Both the position numbers and the translations under genes were made by a program. From NCBI RefSeq assembly GCF_005049105.1, contig NZ_SUKA01000006.1, forward strand, positions 124,001-188,000: a stretch of DNA of 64,000 bases, in the 5' to 3' direction. The DNA comes from Sphingobacterium alkalisoli (GTDB taxonomy: Bacteria; Bacteroidota; Bacteroidia; Sphingobacteriales; Sphingobacteriaceae). The notes under the pieces were generated by a model, which did not search any database, had not been told where the DNA came from, and was given only the letters and a program-made list of their open reading frames with translations. Positions 42,167 through 50,709 of the stretch are shown here, piece by piece. Within the stretch, counting starts at the first letter, position 1, and each line of letters begins with the position of its first letter.

Positions 42167-43250
42167 TCTTATATGTTCTTTGCTTTAGTAAATGATCTGC
42201 AATAACTAAGGCTGCCATTGCTTCAACGATAATGACGGCACGTGGAACGACACAGGGATCGTGTCTGCCTTTTCCCGAAATAGTCGTTTCTTCTTGCGAG
42301 AGATTTAACGTAGGTTGATCGCGCATGATGGTTGCCACAGGCTTAAACGCTACTTTAAACGTAATATCCATGCCATTTGAGATCCCCCCCTGTATACCGC
42401 CGGAATAATTGGTGTGTGTAATAGTTCGCTCGTTTTCGAAACCAAAAATATCATTGTGAGCAGAGCCTTTAAGCTGGGACCCCTCAAATCCTGATCCATA
42501 TTCAAATCCATGTACAGCGTTGATGCCCATCATTGCTTTGGCAAGGTCGGCATGTAACTTATCGAAAACAGGTTCTCCCAACCCCACAGGCACATGGCGA
42601 ATAATGGTTGAAATCCGGCCACCTACTGTGTCTCCATCTTTGCGAACTCCATCAATAAAGTCGATCATTTCAATTGCAGTACCGGGATCGGCGCAGCGGA
42701 CGATATTACTTTCGCGTAATTCGAATAAGCTGTTGAGGTCTGTACTATCAAGGTTGGGTGCTTCTATCGTTCCCACCCCGGAGACGTGAGCAAAGATTTC
42801 AATTCCGTATTGTTTTAAGAACAGCTTTGCAATCGCTCCAGCAGCTACCCTCGCGGCGGTTTCGCGGGCGGAAGAGCGGCCTCCTCCGCGATAATCGCGG
42901 ATACCATATTTCATTTGATAGGTGTAATCTGCATGTGACGGACGAAACTTATCCATGATATGCGAGTAATCTTTTGAACGCTGGTCTTCGTTTGGAATAA
43001 CAATAGCGATGGGGGTGCCGGTAGATTTTCTTTCGAAAATCCCTGATAGGATTTGGGCGGTATCGCTCTCTTTTCGTTGTGTTGTTATTTTGGATTGACC
43101 TGGTTTTCTTTTATCCAGCTCCGACTGAATGAATTCTTCGTCAATCTCAATATTTGGAGGGCAGCCATCCAAAATAACACCAATAGCTGCTCCATGTGAT
43201 TCGCCAAATGTTGTGATTTTAAAGATATCGCCAAATGAATTTCCTGCCAT
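42159..43250 (-). CDS. aroC: chorismate synthase
   Basis: A 363-residue FMN-dependent enzyme, last step of the shikimate path. Signatures: GESHGAAIGVILDGCPP, RPSHADYTYQMKYGIRDYRGGGRSSARETAARVAAGAIAK, GNGMDITF-like segment GGISNGMDITFKVAFKP and GRHDPCVVPRAVIIVEAMAALVI. Family length is standard. It lies 65 bp after aroA and overlaps the kinase gene. Confidence 0.97.
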   Translation of the reverse strand: MAGNSFGDIFKITTFGESHGAAIGVILDGCPPNIEIDEEFIQSELDKRKPGQSKITTQRKESDTAQILSGIFERKSTGTPIAIVIPNEDQRSKDYSHIMDKFRPSHADYTYQMKYGIRDYRGGGRSSARETAARVAAGAIAKLFLKQYGIEIFAHVSGVGTIEAPNLDSTDLNSLFELRESNIVRCADPGTAIEMIDFIDGVRKDGDTVGGRISTIIRHVPVGLGEPVFDKLHADLAKAMMGINAVHGFEYGSGFEGSQLKGSAHNDIFGFENERTITHTNYSGGIQGGISNGMDITFKVAFKPVATIMRDQPTLNLSQEETTISGKGRHDPCVVPRAVIIVEAMAALVIADHLLKQRTYKNV

Positions 43251-43315
43251 AATTTAAATATTGCGTAAATATATCAAATCGGTAATAATTATTGATAAAC
43301 TATTACCGATTTTTG

Positions 43316-44566
43316 TTAGTTCGTAATATGGAACCCCTGCCGCGCAAGATGCTCCCAGTAGGCGGGATACGATTTTTCTACAACTTTAGGCTCTACTATA
43401 GTAATTTCGTCAAACACTAACGCAAGGGGAGCAAATGCCATTGCCATACGATGGTCTTCATAGGTTGCGAAAGATACGGCACCTGGATCTTTGACATTCG
43501 CTGTGGTCAAGTGATAAATTTCGTCTTCCGCGGTTAGCTTAGCTCCAAACTTTGAAATTTCGTTTTGAAGTGCTGCAATGCGGTCTGTTTCTTTAATTTT
43601 TAAGGTTTCCAGTCCTGTGAAAGAGACATTTCTTTTTAATGCAGCGGCTACTACGACCACGGTCTGCGCCAAATCTGGACACTCTTTAAAGTCAAATAAC
43701 TGCTGATTCGAATCAATTGCTACTTTCTTAATGTGTATTCCTTTTGTGGTGAATGTCGTTTGGACGCCGAAATGCTTCATGATTCCTGCAATTGAAATAT
43801 CACCCTGTAAACTGTTTTTCTTTAGACCAGGTAGAAAAATTTCTCCCTTTTCGGAAAGCGCCACCATGGCGTACCAATAGGAGGCTGCACTCCAATCTGG
43901 TTCGACATAAAGCACAGATTCCTGATGTTTTTGAGGAGCAACGTGAATTGTATTACCTTCCCATTCGTACGTTATTCCAGCTTCTTTTAACATATTCAAG
44001 GTCATTGTCACATAAGGCCGAGAAGTTAGTTCACCTTCAATTTCAATGGTTAATCCCGTTTTTAATGCGGAGGCAATCAAAAGAAGCGAGGAGATGTATT
44101 GGCTACTTACATTGCCCTTGATGTGTACTTTATCACTGCTCTGAGATATTTTACCTTCAATCTGAAGAGGAGGGAAGCCTGATTTGCTGATATACTGTAT
44201 TTGGGCTCCGATATTTTTTAGCGCATCTACTAGGATCCCGATAGGGCGTTGTTGCATACGCTCTGTACCCGTAAGAATGAAATTTCCGTCGAGTAAATTG
44301 AGGTATGAGGTTAAAAAACGCATAGCTGTACCTGCTGGCCCGATGTCAATAACTTTTCGTTCAGAGCCATCTGCGTGAACTTGCATTAATACTTTTTCCA
44401 AAATAACGGTATCGGCAGCTTCAGAGAGATTTTCAACTTTTACTTTGCTGTCACTCAACGCACGTATAATAAGAGCACGGTTGCTCTCTGATTTAGAGCC
44501 AGTGAGTTGAACCGTGCCGCCTATTTGTTTTGTTTGATGTGATAGCGTTATGCTTATCTCATTCAT
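43316..44566 (-). CDS. aroA: 3-phosphoshikimate 1-carboxyvinyltransferase (EPSP synthase)
   Basis: A 416-residue EPSP synthase: LTGSKSESNRALIIRAL (PEP and shikimate-3-phosphate site), GPAGTAMRFLTSYL, RPIGILVDALKNIGAQI, VEPDWSAASYWYAM, and the C-terminal KETDRIAALQNEISKFG and YEDHRMAMAFAPLAL. It overlaps the upstream DAHPS-CM stop by one base (TAATG), a sign of translational coupling. GTAMRF rather than a GNAGTAMR sequence around the glyphosate-binding Gly is not enough to call sensitivity. Confidence 0.96.
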   Translation of the reverse strand: MNEISITLSHQTKQIGGTVQLTGSKSESNRALIIRALSDSKVKVENLSEAADTVILEKVLMQVHADGSERKVIDIGPAGTAMRFLTSYLNLLDGNFILTGTERMQQRPIGILVDALKNIGAQIQYISKSGFPPLQIEGKISQSSDKVHIKGNVSSQYISSLLLIASALKTGLTIEIEGELTSRPYVTMTLNMLKEAGITYEWEGNTIHVAPQKHQESVLYVEPDWSAASYWYAMVALSEKGEIFLPGLKKNSLQGDISIAGIMKHFGVQTTFTTKGIHIKKVAIDSNQQLFDFKECPDLAQTVVVVAAALKRNVSFTGLETLKIKETDRIAALQNEISKFGAKLTAEDEIYHLTTANVKDPGAVSFATYEDHRMAMAFAPLALVFDEITIVEPKVVEKSYPAYWEHLARQGFHITN

Positions 44567-45672
44567 TATGCCTCTGCTGGTGAATTAGCGTTCATAATTT
44601 CATTTTGCTTACGAATAGATTCGTTATGGAGTAATTCTAAATACTTAACTGCAAAATCTTCACTTATACTTAGTGCTTTAGCCAATTGAACACGTTTTTG
44701 AACAATTTCATCCCACCGAGTTACCTGTAGGATAGTGACATTATTGTCTCGTTTGAATTCACCAATTTTTTCTGCGATTTTCATGCGATCACCGATCTGT
44801 TTGATAATTTGGTCATCCAGTTTGTCAATTTGTTGACGTAGTTCTGCTAATTTATCTTCAAAAGCTGGATTATTGGATTCAGCATGACGTACAGCAACAT
44901 GATCTAATAAATCTGCTAATGCGGCAGGAGTAACTTGTTGTTTTGCATCTGTCCATGCAACTGATGGATCGATATGTGACTCAATGATCAGTCCTTGCAT
45001 ATCCATATCTAACGCTTTTTGCGTGATATAAGGAATAAGTTCGCGGTTGCCACAGATATGGCTTGGGTCATTGATGATAGGTAAATCCGGTGCAATGGTT
45101 TTTAGTTGAATAGCTAAATCCCACATAGGCTCATTGCGGAAAGCTGTTTTTTCATAAGAAGAAAACCCTCTGTGGATCGCGCCGATCTTTTTAATACCCG
45201 CACGGTTTACACGTTCTAGCGCACCTACCCACAACGATAAATCTGGATTAACAGGATTTTTGATCAATACCGGAACGTCAACCCCTTGTAACGCATCCGC
45301 AATTTCTTGAACAGTGAACGGGTTGGCTGTAGAACGAGCTCCAACCCACAAAATGTCAACACCTGCTGCTAAAGCTTCTTCCACATGTTTTGCAGTAGCA
45401 ACTTCTGTAGCCGTTAATAAGCCCGTCTCTTCCTTTGCTCTTTTTAACCATTCTAAACCGATGCTTCCTATACCTTCGAATTCTCCAGGACGTGTACGCG
45501 GTTTCCAAATACCTGCACGTAATACATGTACTTTGCCGGTATTTGCTAATAGATGTGCTGTGGAAACCAATTGTTCTTCAGTTTCTGCGCTACAAGGTCC
45601 TGCAATAATTAAAGGCTTGTCGCCGGTATCGATCCATGATTTTAGCGGAAGGATGTCTAATGAATGTTTCAT
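44566..45672 (-). CDS. bifunctional DAHP synthase / chorismate mutase (type II)
   Basis: A 368-residue fusion. Residues about 1-255 are a type I-beta DAHP synthase (PLIIAGPCSAETEEQL, RAGIWKPRTRPGEFEGIG, WVGARSTANPFTVQEIADAL, LPIINDPSHICG), the first step of the shikimate path. Residues about 275-360 are an AroQ chorismate mutase (LAELRQQIDKLDDQIIKQIGDRMKIAEKIGEFKRDNNVTI). The same fusion order is known from Porphyromonas and Prevotella, where prephenate feedback acts through the mutase domain. It lies 39 bp after pheA and one base into aroA. Confidence 0.95.
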   Translation of the reverse strand: MKHSLDILPLKSWIDTGDKPLIIAGPCSAETEEQLVSTAHLLANTGKVHVLRAGIWKPRTRPGEFEGIGSIGLEWLKRAKEETGLLTATEVATAKHVEEALAAGVDILWVGARSTANPFTVQEIADALQGVDVPVLIKNPVNPDLSLWVGALERVNRAGIKKIGAIHRGFSSYEKTAFRNEPMWDLAIQLKTIAPDLPIINDPSHICGNRELIPYITQKALDMDMQGLIIESHIDPSVAWTDAKQQVTPAALADLLDHVAVRHAESNNPAFEDKLAELRQQIDKLDDQIIKQIGDRMKIAEKIGEFKRDNNVTILQVTRWDEIVQKRVQLAKALSISEDFAVKYLELLHNESIRKQNEIMNANSPAEA

Positions 45673-45711
45673 CTTATTTGGAATTTTCTTGTTTACAATA
45701 TGTTGAATTAC

Positions 45712-46536
45712 TTATACTTTTTCGTTTTTGATGTACTCGCCCATGATACTAAAATTGACGGTGTGTTTAAGTACTTTACGGATGGCGGCATCATAATCAG
45801 CTTGTTTTTTCCATTCTACATCAACATAGAAGTCGTATTCATTTCGGCGCCCAACAACGGGCATCGATTGAATCTTACTTAAATTTACATTCTGCTCTGC
45901 AAAGCATTGTAATACACTGGCTAAGGAGCCCACAGAATTTCCTGTTTGGAAAGACAATGATGCTTTGTTTGCATTCTTTTGCTCTACAACTTCGTTGGAT
46001 AAGATAAGGAAGCGGGTCGCATTTTTCTTGTGGGTCTCTATGCGTTTTTCTAAGATGTTCAATCCGTATATTTTAGCGGCAAATTCACTCGCAATTGCTG
46101 CAGTTGTGGTTAGTTTCTCTTCTTTGATCCGCTTTGCACAACCTGCAGTGTCCATACCTTCACGAACTGCCCAATCTGGATGATCACTTATGAATTCATC
46201 ACATTGGCGGATAGCAATAGGGTGAGATTCAATGGTTTTAATGTCGCTAAGTTTTACTCCTGGTAAAGCAAGTAGATTCTGTTGAATATTGAGGTGCACC
46301 TCTCCGATAATATGAAATCTATAATCTCTTAATAAATTATAATTTGGGAGGATACTTCCAGCAATTGAATTTTCAATAGCCATCACTACATAATCTGCTT
46401 TTCCCTGTTTAAGCATTTCACAGGTTTTTTTGAATGACTCACATTCTATCACTTCGATATCTTTTCCGAAATATTTAAATGCGGCTTCTTCGTGAAAAGA
46501 TGCTTTTACTCCTTGGATTGCAATTCTAATGCTCAT
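45712..46536 (-). CDS. pheA: prephenate dehydratase
   Basis: A 274-residue enzyme converting prephenate to phenylpyruvate. Catalytic domain: IAIQGVKASFHEEAAFKYFG, VVMAIENSIAGSILPNYNLL and NATRFLIL with the TRF motif. C-terminal ACT domain about residues 195-270. The Phe-binding ACT motifs of E. coli-type enzymes (GALV, ESRP) read GSLA and QSMP here, so phenylalanine feedback through this domain may be weak. It is the first gene of the aromatic operon, directly after a transcription attenuator. Confidence 0.95.
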   Translation of the reverse strand: MSIRIAIQGVKASFHEEAAFKYFGKDIEVIECESFKKTCEMLKQGKADYVVMAIENSIAGSILPNYNLLRDYRFHIIGEVHLNIQQNLLALPGVKLSDIKTIESHPIAIRQCDEFISDHPDWAVREGMDTAGCAKRIKEEKLTTTAAIASEFAAKIYGLNILEKRIETHKKNATRFLILSNEVVEQKNANKASLSFQTGNSVGSLASVLQCFAEQNVNLSKIQSMPVVGRRNEYDFYVDVEWKKQADYDAAIRKVLKHTVNFSIMGEYIKNEKV

Positions 46537-46563
46537 TTTTTTTGATGTGTTCTTTAAAAGAGA

Positions 46564-46589
46564 AAAGTCCCGCTTTATCTCGGGACTTT
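46564..46589 (-). terminator. terminator of the pheA attenuator
   Basis: AAAGTCCCG / CGGGACTTT, 9-bp perfect stem, 8-nt loop, followed on the minus strand by TCTCTTTT. It ends 28 nt before the pheA ATG and downstream of the promoter, so it acts inside the leader. Confidence 0.85.
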
Positions 46590-46629
46590 CTATATTTTGC
46601 GCTTTACAACAGTCTACAGATCCCAGTTT

Positions 46630-46680
46630 TTATCTTGGATAATAAAAGAAATAAAATGTATATGTTGTGCTGTGGTGCAT
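46630..46680 (-). CDS. leader peptide of the pheA operon (16 residues)
   Basis: ATG at 46678-46680 to TAA at 46630-46632 encodes MHHSTTYTFYFFYYPR: seven of eight residues at positions 7-14 are Phe or Tyr. It starts about 12 nt after the predicted RNA start and stops 41 nt before the terminator stem. The same layout is seen in the E. coli pheL leader, but the Tyr content is an unusual addition. AT-rich DNA gives many TTT and TAT codons by chance, so conservation is the test. Confidence 0.7.
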   Translation of the reverse strand: MHHSTTYTFYFFYYPR

Positions 46681-46698
46681 GTTTCTTATTTGATAACA

Positions 46699-46730
46699 CA
46701 AAGATAATATCAATATTTTTATAAAGCAAA
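46699..46730 (-). promoter_or_regulatory. promoter of the pheA aromatic operon
   Basis: On the minus strand TTTG (46727-46730), 20 bp, then TATCTTTG (46699-46706): an exact match to the Bacteroidota housekeeping consensus TTTG-n20-TAnnTTTG. It is the best promoter in the window and places RNA start near 46692. Confidence 0.75.
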
Positions 46731-47115
46731 TTTTTTTAAAATTTTAAAGTGTATTTATTGGTTTTTTTTGTTGTTATATGTTGTAAAAAAGAGTAATATA
46801 AAGAATGATTTTTAGTGTTAAATTTTTATAGTTTTATTCGATAGGTTTAATGTTTAATAATTGATTTAGAGTGTATAATGTTATTTTTTTTATTTTTCAG
46901 ACGTTTTTTTTAGGTTTTTTTGTGCTGTTTTTATTGATTAAAATGATGTAAATTTACTATTTTTTTTTGTTGTATTTTATAGTTTTTTTATTGCAGTTTT
47001 TATTCGAAAAAAAGATGTTCAGAATCCATGTTCTGGTTAATTATGAATAAAATAAAAAATTAATAATCGCGTAATTGCAAAATTTTTGTACTATTGAAGC
47101 TTATTAATTTTTTAA

Positions 47116-47973
47116 ATGATATACGTATTTTTCAGTGTACTATTTAGCGTAACCGTTTCCATAATCATAAAACTAGCCCGATCCAGACTAGTGGATACCC
47201 AACAATTGGTATTATGGAATTATCCCATTGCTGTATTGATGACCTACTTCCTCCTTAAACCAGATTTATCGAATAGTTTTGTGCAAAAATGGCCTTTAAT
47301 GATCTATATTCCGTTGGCCATACTACTGCCGACCTTGTTTATTTTCATCGCTTTAGCCATTCGAACCAGTGGTATAGTTAAGACCGATATCGCCCAGCGA
47401 CTGTCGCTATTTATACCTCTGATCGCATCTTTTGCCGTGTTTGGAGAGGAGGTAATATGGAGTAAAATGATTGGAATAGTAGTGGGGTTAATCGCAATTA
47501 CGTTTTCAATTAGTTGGAATAAGCACGCGGAAAATTTTCAGAAGAATGCCTGGATTTATCCTTTTATCGTATTTGTGGGAATGGGAATTATAGATGTGTT
47601 ATTTAAGCAAATAGCACAGCATACGCTGGTGACTTACCTCACGTCTATGTTTATCGTGTTCGTGCTTTCGATGTTGGTCGCTTTTGGTATTTTGGGTTAC
47701 CAGATAGGGGTTCTAAAGAAAAGTCTTGATAAAAAAGCCATAGGTTGGGGGCTGTTATTAGGCATATTCAATTTTGGGAATATTTATCTTTACATGAAGG
47801 CACATCGTGCGCTGCCGGATAATCCTTCAATCGTATTTACAGCTATGAATATTGGTGTTATTGTATTAGGCGGTATAGTAGGCGTTTTAATTTTTAAAGA
47901 AAAGTTAAGCCGAATCAATCAAATTGGATTATTTTTAGCGATCATATCTGTTTTATTAATTGCATACTTGTGA
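47116..47973 (+). CDS. DMT/EamA-family membrane transporter
   Basis: A 285-residue inner-membrane protein with about ten hydrophobic helices in two repeat halves (for example YVFFSVLFSVTVSIII, PLAILLPTLFIFIALAI, IGIVVGLIAITFSI, FIVFVGMGIIDVLF, MFIVFVLSMLVAFGIL, NIGVIVLGGIVGVLIF, IGLFLAIISVLLIAYL), as in drug/metabolite transporters. The substrate is unknown. The stop TGA overlaps the GTG start of the next gene (GTGA). Confidence 0.85.
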   Translation: MIYVFFSVLFSVTVSIIIKLARSRLVDTQQLVLWNYPIAVLMTYFLLKPDLSNSFVQKWPLMIYIPLAILLPTLFIFIALAIRTSGIVKTDIAQRLSLFIPLIASFAVFGEEVIWSKMIGIVVGLIAITFSISWNKHAENFQKNAWIYPFIVFVGMGIIDVLFKQIAQHTLVTYLTSMFIVFVLSMLVAFGILGYQIGVLKKSLDKKAIGWGLLLGIFNFGNIYLYMKAHRALPDNPSIVFTAMNIGVIVLGGIVGVLIFKEKLSRINQIGLFLAIISVLLIAYL

Positions 47974-48587
47974 GTTCATTTGAAGATACCTATCGGACAA
48001 TCGAATCTGGGACGGAAGGCATATTTAGAGATAAGGGGAGTAAATTTATTGCGTATGCTTATCCATTTAAGGAGGAATCTAAGTTGAAAGACGTTATAGC
48101 TAGACTCAAAACATTGCATCCAAAAGCCCGCCACTACTGCTGGGCCTATCGGCTTACATCCGACCGGAATGTATTCCGTATAAATGATGATGGCGAACCT
48201 TCTGGGACAGCTGGACGACCGATATTGAACGTATTGCTGTCTAAGGATATCACAAATATTTTGGTGGTAGTGGTGCGCTATTTTGGTGGTACGTTGTTGG
48301 GCGTGCCGGGGCTTATACATGCATATAAAACAGCTGCATTAGAAGCTTTGACTAACGCCCAATTCGTGGAGAAGACGATTAATGATGTGTATGAAGTGGC
48401 GTTCGAATATCTGCAGATGAATGAGGTGATGCGTATTTTAAAAGAAGAACAAGTGGAGATTGTGAGTCAGCATTTTGACAATCATTGTGTTTTAAAGATT
48501 GAAATCCGTAAATTACAGGTAGATATTGTGATTAAGAAAATGGATAATTTACAGCATGTTAAAACCAATTATTTGTATACGATATGA
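47970..48587 (+). CDS. YigZ/IMPACT-family protein
   Basis: A 205-residue protein of the YigZ (UPF0029) family, with the N-terminal signature EGIFRDKGSKFIAYAYPF, ARHYCWAYRLT, FRINDDGEPSGTAGRPIL and VVVRYFGGTLLGVPGLIHAYKTAALEAL. Its GTG start overlaps the transporter stop by four bases and its own stop overlaps the next ATG by four, so the three genes form a tightly coupled operon. Role uncertain (translation or proline-dependent control has been proposed for relatives). Confidence 0.9.
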   Translation: MSSFEDTYRTIESGTEGIFRDKGSKFIAYAYPFKEESKLKDVIARLKTLHPKARHYCWAYRLTSDRNVFRINDDGEPSGTAGRPILNVLLSKDITNILVVVVRYFGGTLLGVPGLIHAYKTAALEALTNAQFVEKTINDVYEVAFEYLQMNEVMRILKEEQVEIVSQHFDNHCVLKIEIRKLQVDIVIKKMDNLQHVKTNYLYTI

Positions 48588-49438
48588 TACCTGATTCAGA
48601 GTTGATATTAAATGGGGACGGGAGTATTTATCATTTAAATCTAAAACCGGATGATTTAGCAGACACAGTAATTTTTGTTGGCGATCCTGATCGCGTATCT
48701 ATCGTTTCTCAGCACTTTGATACGCTAGATGTGAAAAAAGGTAAGCGAGAGTTTATTACGCATACAGGGACATTGCGGGGCAAGCGTATTTCTGTTATCT
48801 CTACAGGTATTGGAACGGATAATATTGATATTGTTATTAACGAAATTGATGCACTGGCTAATATCGATTTCACGACGAAGGCGCTAAAACCTGAACTGAA
48901 ATTCCTTGACATTATTCGCATCGGTACATCAGGGTCGATTCAAGGCAATATTGCGATAGGGACCATTCTTGCTAGTGAATATGCAATAGGTTTTGATGCT
49001 TTAATGCAATATTATATAAAGCCCTATACAGATATCGAACGACGAATGCAGGAGGAGATTTCCTTACAATTTCCAAAATTAAGTTTTAGTCCTTATGTAG
49101 GGAAGGCTAGCGAACGGTTAATGAAAAAAATTGCAATGGAGTTACCCCACGGTATAACAATGACTGCGCCGGGGTTTTATGGCCCTCAAGGTCGGAGTGT
49201 TCGTTCGCACAATGTATACCCCGACTTGATAAAAACAGCAAACCACTTTTCGATAGATGGAAGGCAAATCACCAATTTAGAAATGGAGACTGCAGGTATC
49301 TATGCATTGGCTAATATGTTTGGACATCATGCGATTTCGATAAATGCAATTTTAGCCAGTCGGGTTAATGAACAGTTTTGTGAGAATCCGCAAGAAATTA
49401 TAGATAGGGCTATTCGCTGGGTCTTGGATAGAATTTAG
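48584..49438 (+). CDS. nucleoside phosphorylase (uridine phosphorylase-like)
   Basis: A 284-residue NP-I family enzyme releasing a base from a nucleoside with phosphate. Visible: FVGDPDRVSIVSQHF (phosphate and ribose site), GIGTDNIDIVINEIDAL, RIGTSGSIQGNI and NLEMETAGIYALANMFG (base-binding Glu and Met). Uridine is likely but not certain. Its TAG stop overlaps the stop of rodA on the other strand by four bases (TTAG). Confidence 0.9.
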   Translation: MIPDSELILNGDGSIYHLNLKPDDLADTVIFVGDPDRVSIVSQHFDTLDVKKGKREFITHTGTLRGKRISVISTGIGTDNIDIVINEIDALANIDFTTKALKPELKFLDIIRIGTSGSIQGNIAIGTILASEYAIGFDALMQYYIKPYTDIERRMQEEISLQFPKLSFSPYVGKASERLMKKIAMELPHGITMTAPGFYGPQGRSVRSHNVYPDLIKTANHFSIDGRQITNLEMETAGIYALANMFGHHAISINAILASRVNEQFCENPQEIIDRAIRWVLDRI

Positions 49439-50709
49439 ATTTGTCCAAGTCCTTTACGGGTCGAATCAAAACGGAGCAAAATAAACAGCAATATGGTAAA
49501 GCTCCACAAGGATGAACCGCCGTAACTTATAAAAGGAAGTGGAATTCCAATAACAGGTACTATGCCTATTGTCATACCTATATTGATAAAAAAATGGAAG
49601 AATAGTATGGATGCAACACCATAGGCATAGATTCTTGCAAAGGGTGTGCGCTGTCGCTCAGCAATATTAACGATTCGAAGCAAAAGAATAAGGTAGATAC
49701 AAATAACGAACACGGATCCTACAAAGCCCCATTCTTCACCTATCGTACAAAAAATAAAATCGGTGCTCTGCTCGGGCACGAAGTTGTATTTCGTCTGGGT
49801 ACCTTGTAGATAGCCTTTGCCAAAGAGTTGCCCTGATCCTATAGCTATTTTGGATTGATTCAAATTATAACCTTGTCCTCTCGGATCATCCATTTTTCCC
49901 AAAATAATATCAATACGATTCCTTTGGTGAGGTTGTAATACTTGTTCGTAAGCAAAGTCTACGCCCAGAATATATATAGAGGCTGTAATGAATAATAAAC
50001 CTGTGTTGATAATATTCTTTCGACGTTTACGAAATAGAAACATAAAAAACAGTGATGTTAAAGCAATAATGCCAATTAATATCCACTGGTTTATCAGTAA
50101 AGCCAATACAAAAAGTAAAATTGCTAGTGCTCCTAAAATTAAGAAGAGATTGCTGACAAATCCCTCTCGGTAGAAGACAAAAATTAAAGAGAAAAACGCG
50201 AGTGCAGATCCCGTGTCGGGTTGAAGCATAACTAGTCCGACAGGAAAGAGTACAATACAAGCACCAATGAATAATGTTTGTTTATTTGGTGTTTTGTTTG
50301 CTTGTGTGTTTAGATAATAAGCCAATAATAGGCAAGTAACTAATTTGCCAAATTCGGATGGTTGCAATCTAAAGCTTCCAATGGGGATCCATGCTTGATT
50401 TCCGCCGACATTTCGACCGATAATTAGCACAGCAATCAGTAATAGTATGACAATAATGTAAAGAATAGGCGTGATGGAAATAAAGAATCTGGAATCAATA
50501 ATAAGAATACAAAATCCGATAATAACCGCGGTAAAAATGAAAATTGTTTGTTTACCATAATTTGTCTGCAGATTGAACAGCCCGGGATGTTCGGGGTCAA
50601 ATACGGCAGCATGAATGTTAAACCATCCGATCAAACACAATAAAAACCACAGACCGATTGTGATCCAATCTATTCGACCGAGAAAGCTTTTGTTTTGTAA
50701 TTTATTCAT
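49435..50709 (-). CDS. rodA: rod shape-determining protein RodA (SEDS glycosyltransferase)
   Basis: A 424-residue polytopic membrane protein polymerising lipid II during cell elongation. About ten membrane helices, with the SEDS signature near the end (PEQSTDFIFCTIGEEWGFVGSVFV ... GIVPVIGIPLPFISYGGSS) and GAWIPIGSFRLQPSEFGKL-like block AWIPIGSFRLQPSEFGKLVTCLLL. Its start overlaps the PBP2 stop by 8 bp. It is last in the mreB-mreC-mreD-PBP2-rodA operon. Confidence 0.96.
   Translation of the reverse strand: MNKLQNKSFLGRIDWITIGLWFLLCLIGWFNIHAAVFDPEHPGLFNLQTNYGKQTIFIFTAVIIGFCILIIDSRFFISITPILYIIVILLLIAVLIIGRNVGGNQAWIPIGSFRLQPSEFGKLVTCLLLAYYLNTQANKTPNKQTLFIGACIVLFPVGLVMLQPDTGSALAFFSLIFVFYREGFVSNLFLILGALAILLFVLALLINQWILIGIIALTSLFFMFLFRKRRKNIINTGLLFITASIYILGVDFAYEQVLQPHQRNRIDIILGKMDDPRGQGYNLNQSKIAIGSGQLFGKGYLQGTQTKYNFVPEQSTDFIFCTIGEEWGFVGSVFVICIYLILLLRIVNIAERQRTPFARIYAYGVASILFFHFFINIGMTIGIVPVIGIPLPFISYGGSSLWSFTILLFILLRFDSTRKGLGQI

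Larger units (their letters stand above)
46551..46692 (-). ncRNA. putative Phe/Tyr transcription attenuator leader of the pheA operon
   Basis: The transcript from about 46692 to 46551 holds, in order: a 16-codon leader peptide (46630-46680) dense in Phe and Tyr codons; a pause hairpin TTATC / GATAA overlapping the last codons and the stop; an antiterminator segment CTGGGATCT (46618-46626) that can pair with AGTCCCGAG (one bulge); and the intrinsic terminator AAAGTCCCG / CGGGACTTT followed by TCTCTTTT. A ribosome stopping at the leader stop would cover 46618-46626 and allow the terminator; a ribosome stalled on Phe or Tyr codons would leave it free to form the antiterminator. This is inferred from sequence alone. 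Confidence 0.75.
46537..47115. other. pheA leader and long AT-rich spacer
   Basis: A 579 bp divergent region. The left 190 bp are the pheA leader with promoter, leader peptide and terminator. The remaining part (about 46740-47115) is extremely AT-rich, with repeated T-tracts of six to nine bases on the plus strand, no reading frame of note, and only a minor hairpin (CAGAA / TTCTG, near 47021-47036). The promoter of the transporter gene at 47116 is not evident. Confidence 0.6.
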
